Positions 14,190 through 26,633 of a DNA stretch of 64,000 nucleotides are shown one piece after another. Within the stretch, counting starts at the first letter, position 1. Each line of letters opens with the position of its first letter. This stretch comes from Phorcus lineatus (lineage: Eukaryota > Mollusca > Gastropoda > Trochida > Trochidae). The stretch covers positions 52,596,971 through 52,660,970 of the forward strand of contig OV121082.1 in assembly GCA_921293015.1 (NCBI GenBank), in the 5' to 3' direction. The notes below the pieces were generated by a model. That model made no database searches. It was not told where the DNA came from and worked only from the letters and a program-made list of their open reading frames with translations. The translations under genes were made by a program, and so were the position numbers.

Positions 14190-14402
14190 TCAGTCGTCAA
14201 ATGCTAGTTTGAAGAAGTGTGTCTTTAAAGAGGATTTAAAAGCAGAGAGTTCTGTACAGTCCCGCAGATGTTGGGGTAGCTGGTTCCAGGCTGTGGTTGC
14301 TGCATACTTGAATGATCTTTGTCCGTATGTCGTGGTGTTTACGGAGGGGACGACGAGAAGACGTTTGTCCTGAGAGCGGAGACAACGGGGTTCAATATTC
14401 TA
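14190..14402 (-). mobile_element. LINE fragment: C-terminal tail of a non-LTR reverse transcriptase
   Basis: On the minus strand one frame reads about 70 codons containing LLVVPSVNTTTYGQRSFKYA, AATTAWNQLPQHLRD and FKSSLKTHFFKLAF, then a TGA at 14192-14190. This is the typical end of the reverse transcriptase ORF in CR1/L2/RTE-type LINEs of invertebrates (pattern: Y-G-x-R-S-F, W-N-x-L-P, F-K-x-x-L-K-T-x-F-F). No catalytic domain is present upstream, so this is a 5'-truncated dead copy. The LINE clade cannot be decided from this tail. Confidence 0.75.
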
Positions 14403-14693
14403 CTAATCATAAGGCTGTGAAACAACTAATCATTACTTACATTGTGTCTATTGTATCCTGTAATCTAATAGATTTACAGTATATTTGATGTATTAATGCT
14501 GTACAATGAAGATTTTCATTTACATTGTGTCTTTTTAAAATTAAAGTAATTGTAGTTGTGTCATTTTGTCATCTTAAATATTGCTCAAATGTACACACGT
14601 AAATTTCATAAAACGATCACATTAGAACTGATCCAAGTGAAAACTCCTGAAAGAAAACATAATAAATCGGGATTGTAAAAAACATCAAAATGT

Positions 14694-14699
14694 TTTATT
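14694..14699 (-). terminator. Polyadenylation signal AATAAA for receptor gene 1
   Basis: AATAAA on the minus strand, about 40 nt past the TGA at 14740-14738, gives a very short 3' UTR. Confidence 0.6.
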
Positions 14700-14737
14700 G
14701 ACCCGATCGTACATGAGCTAAGGAGTGTAGCAACCCA

Positions 14738-17700
14738 TCACGCTTCTTGTTCAGAAATAATATTTTTAAAAGTTCTGCGATGTGTGTGAGTTTGATATCT
14801 GAATCTATGTCTAAAAGAATATTCACAAAACAGGACAATTGAGCTAACAAACAGGCCAGCAGCCAAAGCAACGAATGCACTAAACAGATCGCTCAATTGA
14901 AGTTGGAACTTGTCCCTGTCCGAATAACATTGTTTCTCCTGGGGTATCCAGTCATTGTACCACATTGATACCATACCGCCCTCAGTTAAAGCCATCAACC
15001 TGTCAAAAAAATATAAGCATATTTCTCATCACGTGTACACACTGTTGTCACCTAACCAGAGCTCACTATTACTCACCCATTGACTTTCCTAAACTCCAAT
15101 CTTCCCATGCGCAGTTGGTTACAAGTTGACTAATTTTTGAGTGAGATAGAAATCCTGATTGATTGCCATTAAGGTCAGGCGATTATGTTTAAAAGTGAAT
15201 ATTCGATTTGTTTCCTTAACTGTGAAGGAGACTAGAGAGAGGGCATATAGGCCAAAGGGCATAATTGATTGTTTGGCTTACATAATCATAGACGGGTAAG
15301 TTGAGTACTTACTTTTTAAATGAAATGTTTAAATGTCAAAACAGGCCCACTAGTGATACATTTAAGAGTATTGGAGGGTATAAAAATGTTGTTTTTTTAC
15401 TTACTCGCTAGCAAACAGCTTGGCTAAGGGTGAGAACTTTGGAAACGGCATGGCTGCATAAACTGGCATGAAACTTTTAGGAAGTTTTGTCAGACCACAA
15501 GTCTTGGACATAAGTACGTCAATAGACGGTTCATCCATTATGAGCACGGTATGTTCTTGTAATAATATTCTTCTAAGATACTCGAATTCCTCACTTCCTG
15601 TAAATGACCCTTGGTCTGATATTTTTCTAGTTTTCTCCCAAACTTTCTTTAATTCAGGGGCTTGTGTTGTCTGTAGAAAGAAAAACAAATATTTAGAACC
15701 AAAATATAACATAAAGTATCATCATTTGGTATGTTTTTATATATCGTTTTAGTGCGGATGGATTTCTCCAACGTTTTACTCGTTGGTAAATTTACTTTTA
15801 GGTAATACACAATTGTTAAATCACTTTGTAAGAAATTATTTACTATAATCACCTTGTATTCATAACCAATTATATAGTATTTTCTGTTCATATATGTACT
15901 TATTACTATAACTCAGCCAAAAAAACATCTCTGGGCCTTCTTTCACAAAGCCCTAAGGTGATCGTAAGTCCTTAAGGTAACCTTAGTGCAATGTTAAAGA
16001 ATGGGAGATAAGGTTAACCTTAGTTAAAGTTGCTTTGTGAAAGGAGGCCTCTGGTCAGGCAACCGAGTTTCTAAGCTATAAATGAAATGTAGCCGTTTTA
16101 ACATGCAACAAACCTATTTAAAGAATCGACAGGAGTTGATAAACTGTTTTCAAATCTCTGTCTATCTTAAACCCTCATCTATCTGACACTACACTTCATG
16201 ATTTCTTTGGATGAAGAAAAAACAAATTACCTTTAAAAGCTGTTCCATATAGCCTCCAGATGAAAAAGAAACTTCAAATCTGTTTTGCTCTCCAATTTCC
16301 TCCAGGGTTCGGAAGGGGACATATTCTCTTGATACTGTCAGCATTGCTATGAGGTTTCCTGTGTAGACTGATGTCATGATTATGCAATAAAGCCACCAGA
16401 AACTCAGCAGGATTCTGTATGAGTATAGAGATGATTCCCGAGACAGCCCTCCTCAAAATAAACATAATCGACATTATAGAACTCTCTCATGGCAATGTCA
16501 TATCAGTATCAATAGATATATGCAATAAAATGAACGTCATTTGCGTTGTTATTGTCTTATTTCCAATGAAATATTTTCATTCTTACCCTTTTAAATCCAT
16601 AACTGTTAAGACTCTGAATACACATTTATTAGTAATTAGAAATTAATAGATTAATTTTGTAGTAATCCTATAATATTATCTATACCAGTCGTATGAATAT
16701 TTGTAAAAATCTGTCCTTGACAAAACGTTGAAGACGTTAACTGCAATGCAGAAAAAAGCATATCCATTTAACACGTATATAATATGTTCTCACGTTTGTT
16801 TTACCTTGTCGAAGAGGGATCGCAACTCCATGTCCGATTGCATCAAACACTGTGAACGTCTCATATTCTTTGATCATCCTTTGCGATAATATCATCACTG
16901 CAACAACAACACCTACAACCACAAATCCACACAGATACACCTCCCACCGGAAACAGGTAACAAGAACCTTCCAATGTCTGCTTGCATCTTCTGATTTCCG
17001 GTAAACAGCGGAGTGATACATGTAGGCAGTAGGGAAGGTGAAGGTCATCACTTTGCTTCTTTCTATGTTCATTGCATAGGGCACTGAGCATAAATCTGCT
17101 TCCTAAAAAATGAGGATTCTATGTGTGATTGTGATCTAATTGTTTATGATTTTGTCTTCATGAGAACAACAAAAATATGTTATAAAAAGATTATCCACAT
17201 TTTAAATTTTCACATGACATGTTCATTTATCATCTTCAGTGATCACAGTTGCTGTGCGTCTGAATAAAAAAATTGGTATGTGGAGTATTTTTACAATTGA
17301 TCTCTTGAATATACATCAAACTTCGTACTCCTCTTTGCAGCATCCCAACGATCCCATCCCAGGAACTGTTCCTAATCTGTCCCCACTGCTTGTCGTCCGG
17401 CTCAACATAACGTATGCTGAAATAGATGTACATAAAATTCGCTACAAATTGTGAAATCATACGTGAAGTTGCTGTATGATTTTTGCAATTGTGAAGCAAA
17501 ATAAGTAATATAAACGAATAAAACATACTAGTCTATACAGATCTAGCTGATTGTAAAATTTGCTTCCCAAACCGACCAGGCAGTGTTGAAAAGAAGGGTT
17601 TGTAAAAACAGTACTAAGGTCAGTGACGACGACACTAGTGCTACAATTCAAAATCCAAACTGTTTATTTTTTATAAACAGGAAAGACATGCATGCACCCT

Positions 17701-19433
17701 GTATTCCGTTTCATGTACTTATGTGCACTCATTCTTGTTGGAACACATGGCAGATATGCCATTGGTCACACCATCATTTCTCAAGGCTCTACATCTATCA
17801 GATGCACTATTTAGAAATGGAAAACGTAATTAATATTTAAGGCATTGACGCACACCAATATATCTTAAATATAAATAATGTACAGATAATGAATATCATC
17901 GATATAACTAACGACGCACATTTAGGTAATTTGGAAAAGTGCATTCAAAACTTGGCTAAAGTGATAAATTCGTCCCCTAGTTCCTATATTACATTTGTGA
18001 TGCAGATGTAAGTAACTAATTCATGATACTTAGACAACAGTCTTATCTAAATGAGATTCACTATAGGAAGAAACACAAACCTGAAATTTAACGTATTGCT
18101 GATTTGTGACACTATCTCGTGAGACGATCCTCTATATACAATTTCTCCATCAATCACATTTCTCTTGCTGTGGGGAATGAACTGAAAGCATCAAGCAGAT
18201 ATTCTCGTCATCTTTGTACATATGTTAATTATTTTTTCTTTCCCTCCATTTGAATTTATGAGAAGATGATTTTGATTCCTCACAAACCATTTAAAAAGAT
18301 GAGGAAAAAAAGAACTCCCTAAAAATAAATAACGCGCAGGTTAAAACTGGGGAAGAATGTTAAAGCCGATTATTCTTTTACAAAACTAGACAACGAGATA
18401 TACATGCCATTCTGATAGTGAACAAATGTAACATAAACATTTTCATATTATGCATCACTCTTTATGTATTTGCAACAATAAATACATATTCTTGTTCTGT
18501 TCGGATTCGAATCCACACCCAACACTGCAAGAGTTGACCGTACCAGCTCTATTCGACTCATCAAAACTCGATGTCCTAAAAGAGGTAGTTAATATTTTGT
18601 TACATTCAGAACTCCTTTGACAGATGTAAGTTGGCACAGCTCCCAAGAATTTGCAGTTTTGCAGATTGTGTGATCCTAAATACAACAATGTTAAGCCGTG
18701 TTAGATCATTACCTCAAGACTTGCAACTGTCAGTGTTCTCCCATTGAGTCCACGTTTGTTGTTTGGAAATATATCTGAGCTCTCTATTGACCTTATGGGA
18801 CATGAGCTCCATTTCCGACCATTTGGCGTCCACAGCAGTGTGTCAATGACGAAAGAGCCATTGTTTTCCTAATGCACAGAATACCCAGCTCTCACAATTT
18901 TACAAGGATTTAATCAATTAGAAATGTCAGAATTAAGCTCAATCAAATAGGAAACAAACAAGGTCTATTTGAAGCAAATGTTGGTAGTCTACAATTCGTT
19001 TCTATGCAGATACATTTTCAGTGAACTCATATTCAGAAAAACTACTTATATGAATGTTAAATTTATATAAGACCATATCTATGAAAGATTGAACAGAAAA
19101 GCGTAATTTCTATCTATTGTTATCGTGTGTCGTTAGCGCCCTAAATGTTTCGATCAGCAATGCTCAACTCACCGTCTGGATTACTGCAACATTATCGAAG
19201 GTCGTGGTCACGTTTGGTAGCATCAACAACTTTTCATTTGTAGGAAACCAGATCCACTTTGAAAAATGTCTCAACGCAGACTTTACTCCAAATGTTGTGT
19301 CTAATAGTTCTGCCTTTTAATGCATGATATTATATATATATATATATATAGATGTAAAAGTTAAATGTTCATGGTTTATGTATCAAATATTCTTTAAAAA
19401 TAACAAACTGAAGATTGGTCTTCATATAAGTTC

Positions 19434-19486
<53 letters not shown>

Positions 19487-20476
19487 GTCATACATGAATC
19501 AAGTGTGCTACCACCAACATAGATTAAAAGTATTACCATCTTTCGCAGTACTTCAGATTTTTTTTTTATTTAAACAAATATATGAAAGCAAACTTTATTT
19601 ATATAGCTCGCTTCTAAAGACCCGAAATAAGACTTAGGTAACGATAAATTCAAAACATACCTTTTTAATAATAGAACTGAAAGATTCTGAATTCCCAATC
19701 ACGACAAAATTTAGTTGTTTCTTTAACTCCTCTATTGACTCTCTCGGTAATAGGTTTTCTATTAAAGATGTTAATGTAGGTATCAGTTCATCTTCCCGTA
19801 TACTTGTTGTTGGTCTGTCTACAACTCTTGATATCGAGGACATGATCGTTTCAGTGTCTGAAAGGACATTGCAAAATCTTTCACACGATATTGTCATAAT
19901 ATTGGAAATTATCACTTTCTTCAAAGTCACATACATGTAAGAATTGCAAATAATTTTTGAAATAGTTTTTTAAAATCAACTTGCAACCTAAAAGACATTT
20001 TTCTTAGTTGAATGCGTAATTTCAAGCACTGTAAATATTTTTAATAGCGCTGGGTTTTTTACCTGTTGTGTTGTCTGATATAACAATTAATGATTCCATA
20101 GCCGACTTAATTGTTCCTGCTAACTGCATGAACAGCGAACTGCTTGATACAGCTACATTGTCAACTGAAAATATAACCACAAATTGCTGTAATGCAATAC
20201 GCGTTACAATTCGCATAGAATACTTTTTCTACATAAAAGTCATCAGAGATGACATCATTCTCCGGTCCTAAATTAAAAGTACACATCTTAAATTACTGTT
20301 AGTATATTGAACAAAATATTGATAAAAGTTAGGATACTTGTAGGCAGAATTCATGAACTCATCTTTAACTGTATAATATCCTCATCCTAATCTTTTTCAT
20401 TAACAGATTGAAATAGAATATATTATCGGTATAAAATGCACCAGCTTAGTATGTAGAATATATGATATATATATAC

Positions 20477-20518
<42 letters not shown>

Positions 20519-20797
20519 GTATATATATATCATGTATGTATATGTATGTATGTATGCGATATTCAGTGAGAACATTTTGCAGTGAGTCCATATCGCAATT
20601 GCTTTAAATGAAACAACTTTTGCTACGGTAACGAAGTAAAGAATTCTAGATAGACAAACACGGCGATGACGATGACTGTACCCCACGGTATAAAATATCG
20701 GTGGTATAAAAAGTTACAAATCACACTTACCATGCCTGATATGAAATCCTTTGGATTTGATGATGATTAGTAACAAAAATATGGCAGTATTCTTCAT
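14738..20797 (-). CDS. Ionotropic glutamate receptor-like subunit 1, complete, 11 exons, 632 aa
   Basis: Ligand-gated cation channel subunit of the plasma membrane. Exons (minus): 20797-20731, 20164-20063, 19857-19661, 19313-19173, 18868-18713, 18181-18081, 17416-17329, 17102-16805, 16451-16231, 15670-15405, 14999-14738; every phase joins. Residues 1-20 are a signal peptide. The next ~190 residues are short for an amino-terminal domain. S1 starts near LNGRTLTVASLE (about 210-221). PYAMNIERSK contains Arg299, at the position of the glutamate-binding arginine; the Thr of the usual PLTI motif is Ala. TM1 is about 340-357, the pore loop ends PLRQG (Arg382 at the Q/R site), and M3 with SVYTGNLIAMLTV (about 400-423) matches SYTANLAAFLTV. 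Asp503 takes the place of the S2 acidic ligand residue, and TM4 is about 584-604. The start is the ATG at 20797, which opens the signal peptide. The ligand is unknown; it could be an amino acid or a chemosensory stimulus. Its paralogue is at 42515-48687. Confidence 0.92.
15934..16049. mobile_element. Small palindromic MITE-like element
   Basis: A 116-bp element whose ends are inverted repeats: GGCCTTCTTTCACAAAGC on the left, and the reverse complement of GGCCTCCTTTCACAAAGC on the right (17 of 18 match). The inner part is also partly palindromic (ccctaaggt / accttag). It lies in the intron between receptor exons 9 and 10. No ORF. Confidence 0.65.
19329..19483. repeat. Two AT microsatellites
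   Basis: Runs of alternating AT at about 19329-19350 and 19436-19482, in the intron between receptor-1 exons 3 and 4. Confidence 0.9.
20463..20532. repeat. AT-rich perfect hairpin
   Basis: An alternating AT tract is flanked by inverted arms (atgatatatatatacataat ... attatgtatatatatatcat), giving a palindrome of about 70 bp in the first intron of receptor gene 1. The matching place in copy B (about 26390-26405) lacks it, so it expanded after the duplication or was lost from copy B. Confidence 0.8.
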
Positions 20798-23700
20798 AGC
20801 AATACAAATACTTTAATATAAACCTGTATTTCTCAGAAGAAAAGCAGATCTCCCCATGCCAGTTATCATATTGCGGAAATCGAAAAAAAGTCAATTATGT
20901 TGCTTGGCAGCACACCACCGCTCATAAACTAAACAGTCGTATTTATTTGACTTGCAGTTGAACAATAAGAAAGACCCATTTTGTCATGCAAAATAATTAG
21001 AATTGGTATATTACATTTTCAACAATTATCAACAAAATAAGTGCATAATGTTGTTGAAAGCAAGTCTCTAACCTTTGACTACTTATGAGAGAATCTTTCA
21101 ATAGACTTTGATGTGTAATGATACTTCAGAGAGAATCGTACTTTATTGCAAAACACATGATGGTGCAGGCTACTCCCTTTTTTTCTAACATGAAGTTTTG
21201 ATACGTGTAGGTTATATTTCAAACTTAATAAACGCAATTAAAATTACTCGAATTTGGCCGTCAGTTGAAAATTCTCGACCAGAACAAATTCAAGTGATGT
21301 AATAACGCTACTTTGTTTACGTCATGGACCATTTTTGTATTTCGGAATAAAGGATGGGCAAAGTCTTTGATTTTTATCGAGGTGATGCTATAAGTCAGAA
21401 TTAACAAGGCAAAAGCAGCACATCTCTCATCCTTCCGCCTGTAATTTTGATAGTCTTTACATATATATGTCCACAACCTTGTAACACATTTATCGGATTT
21501 ATGATTTTAGTTCCTTTACAAAAAATGTGACAATCGGAAAATGTTACGGATGTTTGAAACGGAAGATATGTTCGGAATTTTTAAAATGCATTATTTAAAT
21601 GTAAGCCTTGCATGGAAGGCCAGAACATACAAGACTGTTAATGCCCTAAAACCATGGAATAGCCACATAATGTTTGAATTGAATTAATTGAATACAAGTG
21701 TTAAGAAATGTAAGTTCTTATAGATTTTGTATGGATGAATATGAATAAGATAAATACAACTCTATGTTATATTGTAACATTTACCCGTCTTAAATAAGTT
21801 TTTTCTCGAACATTTTTGGAATTGTTTACATATCCTAGAACTACTTTACTTTTAAGTTGTCGTAAGGTAGATATTCTAAGTAAATTGAATTTAATATGTG
21901 GTTCAAGTTTTTATCAAATGTGTTTGCCACAATCATTAATTTGCTTATTTACGTTCTTGTCTAATGATATTTATACTGAAGTAACAATGAACTGAATTGA
22001 AAAATATTACTCTCATGAAAGACACTTACACAATCGATGTGGTTCATTAAGTACGATAAAACAATTCATATTCGGGATAATGACATTTAGGACCCGAAGT
22101 TTGTTGTTTGATATGCAGGTATGTATATTTGTACAGAAGTCGATATTCCGTTTTTCATCATTTAGGAGATCTTTATTACTGGTGTGTAAGAAAAGGGACA
22201 GATGTTATGTCCTTGTTTAAAGAAAAGAAAACGTTATTAACTATGCAAAAACATGTTTGAAACAATACCGACACATCATCTACCAGCACAAATCGATTCT
22301 ATACCCATTCAATATTACCCATTAACAGTAGTCGTACAAGTAAATAAGGATTTCAATGATCAAGCATAAAACACCATAATGCAATTAACGAAAAATCACG
22401 TATTTTACACAAAGGAACTGAACATACGATCTGTAAATAATGTGCATTTCATTTATTTCAGTGTTATAGAAAACTTGAAAAATCGTTGAAAAAAATAGAA
22501 AGTGACGTTCCAATGAAATTCAACATGGGGTTTTCAAAATACCGTCTTGTGAGAAAATGTTCGTCGACCTATCATAATCCAGGCGTATGTGATCTTTTGC
22601 TTAACGATTACAAAATGAAATAATTTCGATTTTGAATTCAATTGTGGCTGGTGACAAGGTTAAAGCGTTTTCTTAAATGCCATCAGAGAGAATATGAAAA
22701 TGTCAGCTTTCGTTTTATGAGAAGAGATCGTAAATGAGGTCATTTACCCCCATCTATTACATAATCCATTTGATTTATATTCCTTGTTTATAACCTCCTT
22801 TAAAACGTACTTGAAGATTCAGACAATATAAATGTACTCCCCGAGGCATCATGTAGTACCATGAACAATGCAGCAATTTAGGTATTTTGTGATGACATTT
22901 ACATCAAACGAGTCATGAATTTCATAATGATAATAAATAATATTAGAAATTATAAATCTTCTCAATAAAAAACCCTGTACAAAAAACTAAAACGGTCATT
23001 AATATAAACCTCTGAAAGATTCTCCAAGTCCGATTATCCCAGACATTGATTCACAACACAATTCCAGCCGAAGCTAAGCATCAAAGATATATCTTCACAA
23101 TTATGATCAGGAAGGTAATATCTTCTTACTGAAAGTACTTAAGTTATGAATCATTATATCAATAAATTAAATCATTATTGACAAAACCAAGATGTAAATA
23201 CTTCCTTGTTCTCAGTTTATAAATCGGTCCGCCCCAAAAAAACAATTGCTGGGAAAAGTAAACAGAAGCACTCGTGGCATCTATTATCGGAATATCAGTT
23301 GTGTGTAACTTTCGTAAACACTGCCTCTGGAATTAAAACATTGGTATTGATCACTACATCCAAACGCATATATTACTTGCTACGCTGCTATCAGTTTGAT
23401 TCAACATTACAAACAAGTACATTGCAACCAATATTAATTTTTAAAAAGTCGTTGTGTACTTTTACATTCGCTTTAATAATCTTTTTTAGAGAATATTAAT
23501 AGGTAACAACTAATTCGTATATATGCATTGGAAAATCCATTTTACCACTCGCCTTTTGAAGATATAGCGTTTTGATAAATCTACAATGTTTGCTGTACAT
23601 GTTCGTATCATAACATCGCCTGATGTCCTATTGTAGTGATGTCATAACCGTTAAGTTTTACGTCACAATGTTTGCGGGGTGGACACAATTATCATGGCAG

Positions 23701-24146
23701 CGACTTTCTTGCAGTTTGTTATTCCGCGAGTCAAAAATGATATTAAAGTCAGTCCTGTTTTATTACAATTTATCAGTTTCGTGAATGGTTATGGTCTCTT
23801 AACCGCTTTCACTCGTACAGCTCCAAGAGTAGACACCTGAAAAATTATCCTCCAAGACAGTTTGTAAGATCCACAGCAAACATCGTGTGCGCATCAAGGG
23901 TCTCAATTGATATTTATCTTAACCTATAACCTAGCTTATCGAATAGGGCTGAAATACCATTATAGCTTTAGGTAAAATGGCCATGTAATGGTGCCTTTGT
24001 GGCCACTTGCAATTTTAACAGACTCCTTTGACTATAGGGATAATCCTTTATAGATTATTTGATGATGTGGCCCTGACAATATGCAACAGGATATTTTGTT
24101 TCAATTGACAACAATATGATCTAGATTTTTTTATATTTCATTTTAT
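20798..24146. other. Intergenic region between receptor gene 1 and VWC gene A
   Basis: AT-rich. The stretch just before the receptor start (20798-20945) is strongly conserved in copy B at 26634-26780 and is the likely promoter region, although I see no clear TATA box. 20945-22450 is unique to this copy. I see no convincing exons; the 97-codon ORF at 23206 has no matching intact frame in copy B. Confidence 0.5.
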
Positions 24147-25069
24147 TCAATTATTTACGGAAGGCAAAATTATTGGTTTGACAGTTTTCATCGTTGCTTT
24201 CATAGTGCACATAGCCTGGTGGTTAGACCCAAAGGTGTTCATCTGACACCTGCAGGTGGTGTGCTCATCGATCTGTACGTCTAGACCTGCAGGGATTATC
24301 CTCTTGCCGTACCAGCAGTTGGAACCTTGAAAACATCACTAGAATAGTTTGATATTGGTTAACATTGTACACACGATTCCAATTTGATATGTATTCTGGA
24401 CATAGAGATTATCTTGCGAGTGTAATTTGGGATGGTTATAACCTGCAGTATGGTTATAGTATACTATATAGGCTTGCTGATTCTAACATTTTCAAAAGAG
24501 GCAGTTTGAATGTATTGGTAAATAACGAATTATTTGATTGTTTTATCTTGGTATGTATACGAAGACGTCATGACTTTCACGCTAATCCAAGACAAGCAGA
24601 TCCTATTTGTCTACTAAATCAAGCGCTTTTTTTGTCCTAATCGAGAATCAGATACCCCAGCCATATTGTTTTATTTATTTTGCTTTATTCTTTCAATGAT
24701 ACTACGGAAATGATGTAAGAGTATACTGATATCAGATAATTGCTCCAACATTGTCTTAGTAGATATAAGTGTAGTGTATTACATTAGTATATGATATGTG
24801 GAAACCAACTCACCGTTTGGGCAAACTGGGCAGCACACTCCAGGTTTATGAACAGGATCCACACATTGTGTGAAGAAACAGTCTGCTACAGCACAGATCT
24901 CCCGACCTCCTTGACAGAAGCATGACTTGCATGCGGAGGGTTTGTACGAGGCACCCTCAGGGTAGTGATGGCCGTTGTTGTTACATCCCGTGCGTGGTGT
25001 CGTCATTGTAATTACCATACCATGGAGGTGCAAGGCAAGTACGACACAAAACGCAAAGGAAATCGCCAT
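24147..25069 (-). CDS. Secreted VWC-domain protein A, two exons, 144 aa
   Basis: Exon 1 is 25069-24814 and exon 2 is 24325-24147, joined in phase 1 through a Gly codon (donor GTGAGT, acceptor ending TTTTCAAG). A signal peptide of about 21 residues is followed by a complete von Willebrand factor C domain with ten cysteines (29, 47, 50, 52, 59, 64, 69, 79, 80, 83), including CKSCFC and CCPVCPNG. Exon 2 begins a second, partial VWC-like unit (SNCWYGKRIIPAG, then CRC near 110-112 and a Cys at 125). Single-VWC proteins of this size are extracellular; in other animals some act in immunity or bind growth factors, but the sequence does not decide the role here. The last A of the TGA stop is also the first A of AATAAA (24147-24142). 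The paralogue is at 29071-37094. Confidence 0.85.
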
Positions 25070-25084
25070 GGTAAGTTTGTAAAC

Positions 25085-25160
25085 GGTTCGTTATCAGCTG
25101 TCCTGTCCTAACTTATAGATAAGGTCAGTAATATATATGTATATACATATCAAATAACAC
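25085..25160 (-). promoter_or_regulatory. Probable core promoter of VWC gene A
   Basis: Directly upstream of the ATG, a block containing CTTATCTATAAGTTAGGACA is conserved before the second VWC gene (about 37100-37180). It holds a TATA-like CTATAAG and two GATA-type words (CTTATC, TGATAA) close to the start. Both copies come from one duplication, so shared ancestry may explain the conservation. Confidence 0.35.
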
Positions 25161-26005
25161 GAGTGTGTTTCTATATCGATAAAACATTAAAGGAAAATAG
25201 AAAGTAAATTACAAAAGGGATTTTTTATACAAATTGTATTCTAAAATTACTTCTAAAAATAAATGGATAGATGTGAACTGTTTCAAATAATTCCCAAATA
25301 AAGAAACGCGATAAAGGACGCGTTACCTATGACATTCTAACAACTTTAGAATATGATAAGAGAAGAAAATGTCAACTATGTCAGGGTTAGTACTTTGTCA
25401 GGTTTTATCGCCATATGATCTTGAATCAGGTCCGGTAAGGGATTGCAAATTTAAAGGGTTTCCCGAGTTGAAAACCAAAATCATGTGACACCTGCTTTCG
25501 CATCCAGGGACAACAAAGATGAATGGTTTCAGATTGTTTTGTTAATGATGACCCTTTCAGAATTTAGACTTTTTAAATTATTCTATCATAATGAAACTAC
25601 CTTTTCAGAGAAGCAATTTTTACGATGAGAAAGGAACATTATTCTTTGTTTTATTTGTGTACATGTATTTTCGAACATATCTCTTGAAAAAACAGAGTGT
25701 CAGAATTTTATAAATCAGGGTTTAATTACAAAACTTCTTAATGGATTAACAAAATGGTTTTGCCAGAGAAATATCAATTAACAGAATCGTAAACATATCT
25801 GGCAATAAATGTAATAATCAATATATCATTAAGTCCTTTTGTTTTTTTAACACAATTGGTTATGATGTTTCTTATAATTATATCTGTTGACTCCTCATGC
25901 TATCGTTAGAAATGTAATTACATAGCTGGTACGTCCTGTTTTAAAGCCGTACTTTGGACAATAGTTGTCTCATGTGTCCACCGTATTATTTCATTTCATC
26001 ATTTC
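25161..26005. other. VWC-A upstream flank and duplication junction
   Basis: No gene seen. 25200-25530 matches 37210-37570. The right end of copy A (to 25994) abuts the left end of copy B (from about 26006) with about 11 bp between them (ttcatcatttc). Confidence 0.7.
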
Positions 26006-26022
26006 TAATAGCGCTGTTTTTA

Positions 26023-26633
26023 TTTAACTGTTGTGTTGTCTGATATAACAATTAATGATATCATAGCTGACTTAACTGCTCGATACAGCTACAATGTCAA
26101 CTGAAAATATAACCACAAATTAATGTATTGTACTTTGCCATACAATTCGCAAAGGAATCTTTTTCTAGATAAAAGTCATCAGAGAGGAAATCCTTCTCCG
26201 GTCCTAAATTTAAAGTATACATCTTAAATTGCTGTTAGTATATGGACAAATATTGATTAAAGTTGGATACTTTTAGGCAGAATTCATGAATATATCTTAC
26301 ACTGTATAAAATCCCCATCCTTATCATTTTCATTGAAAAGATTACAAAAGAACATATTCACGGTATGAAATGCACCAGCTTAGTATGTAGATTATATACA
26401 CGCGAATTTTCAGTGAGAAAATTTTGCAGTGAGTCCATGTCGCAATTGCTTTAAATGAAACAAATTTCCGGTAACAAAGTAAAGAAGGCTGGACGAACGG
26501 ACAGGGTGGTGCCTATACCCCACGGTATAATATATCAGTGGTATAAAAAGGTACAAATCACACTTACCTTACTTATATGAAATCCTTTGGATTTGATGAT
26601 GATCAGTAACAAAAAAATTACAGTGTTCTTCAT
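26023..26633 (-). pseudogene. Truncated fragment of receptor gene 1 (exons 1 and 2)
   Basis: Duplicate of the first two exons of receptor gene 1. Exon 1 (26633-26568) still opens with ATG and a signal-peptide-like frame but is one base shorter, which changes the splice phase. The exon 2 remnant (about 26098-26023) has lost roughly 30 bases from its middle, and its donor GT has become TT (ACAACAG|TTAAA). No later exons follow because the duplication starts in the next intron. It cannot make a receptor. Confidence 0.8.

Larger units (their letters stand above)
20042..25994. repeat. Segmental duplication, copy A
   Basis: This block matches 26006-37688 in the same orientation and collinear order. 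Paired landmarks: receptor exon 2 (20063-20164 with about 26023-26098), receptor exon 1 (20731-20797 with 26568-26633), the segment before the receptor start (to 20945 with 26780), the block from 22450 (with 26790), VWC exon 2 (24147-24325 with 29071-29234) and VWC exon 1 (24814-25069 with 36839-37094). It ends in ccgtattatttcat at both right ends (25981-25994 and 37675-37688). About 1.5 kb at 20945-22450 has no counterpart in copy B. Confidence 0.88.

Noticed and set aside
18480-18560. tRNA-like B box (GGATTCGAATCC) on the minus strand in receptor intron 5
   Set aside because: No cloverleaf or clear A box could be drawn. It may be a SINE remnant, but the evidence is one short palindromic word.
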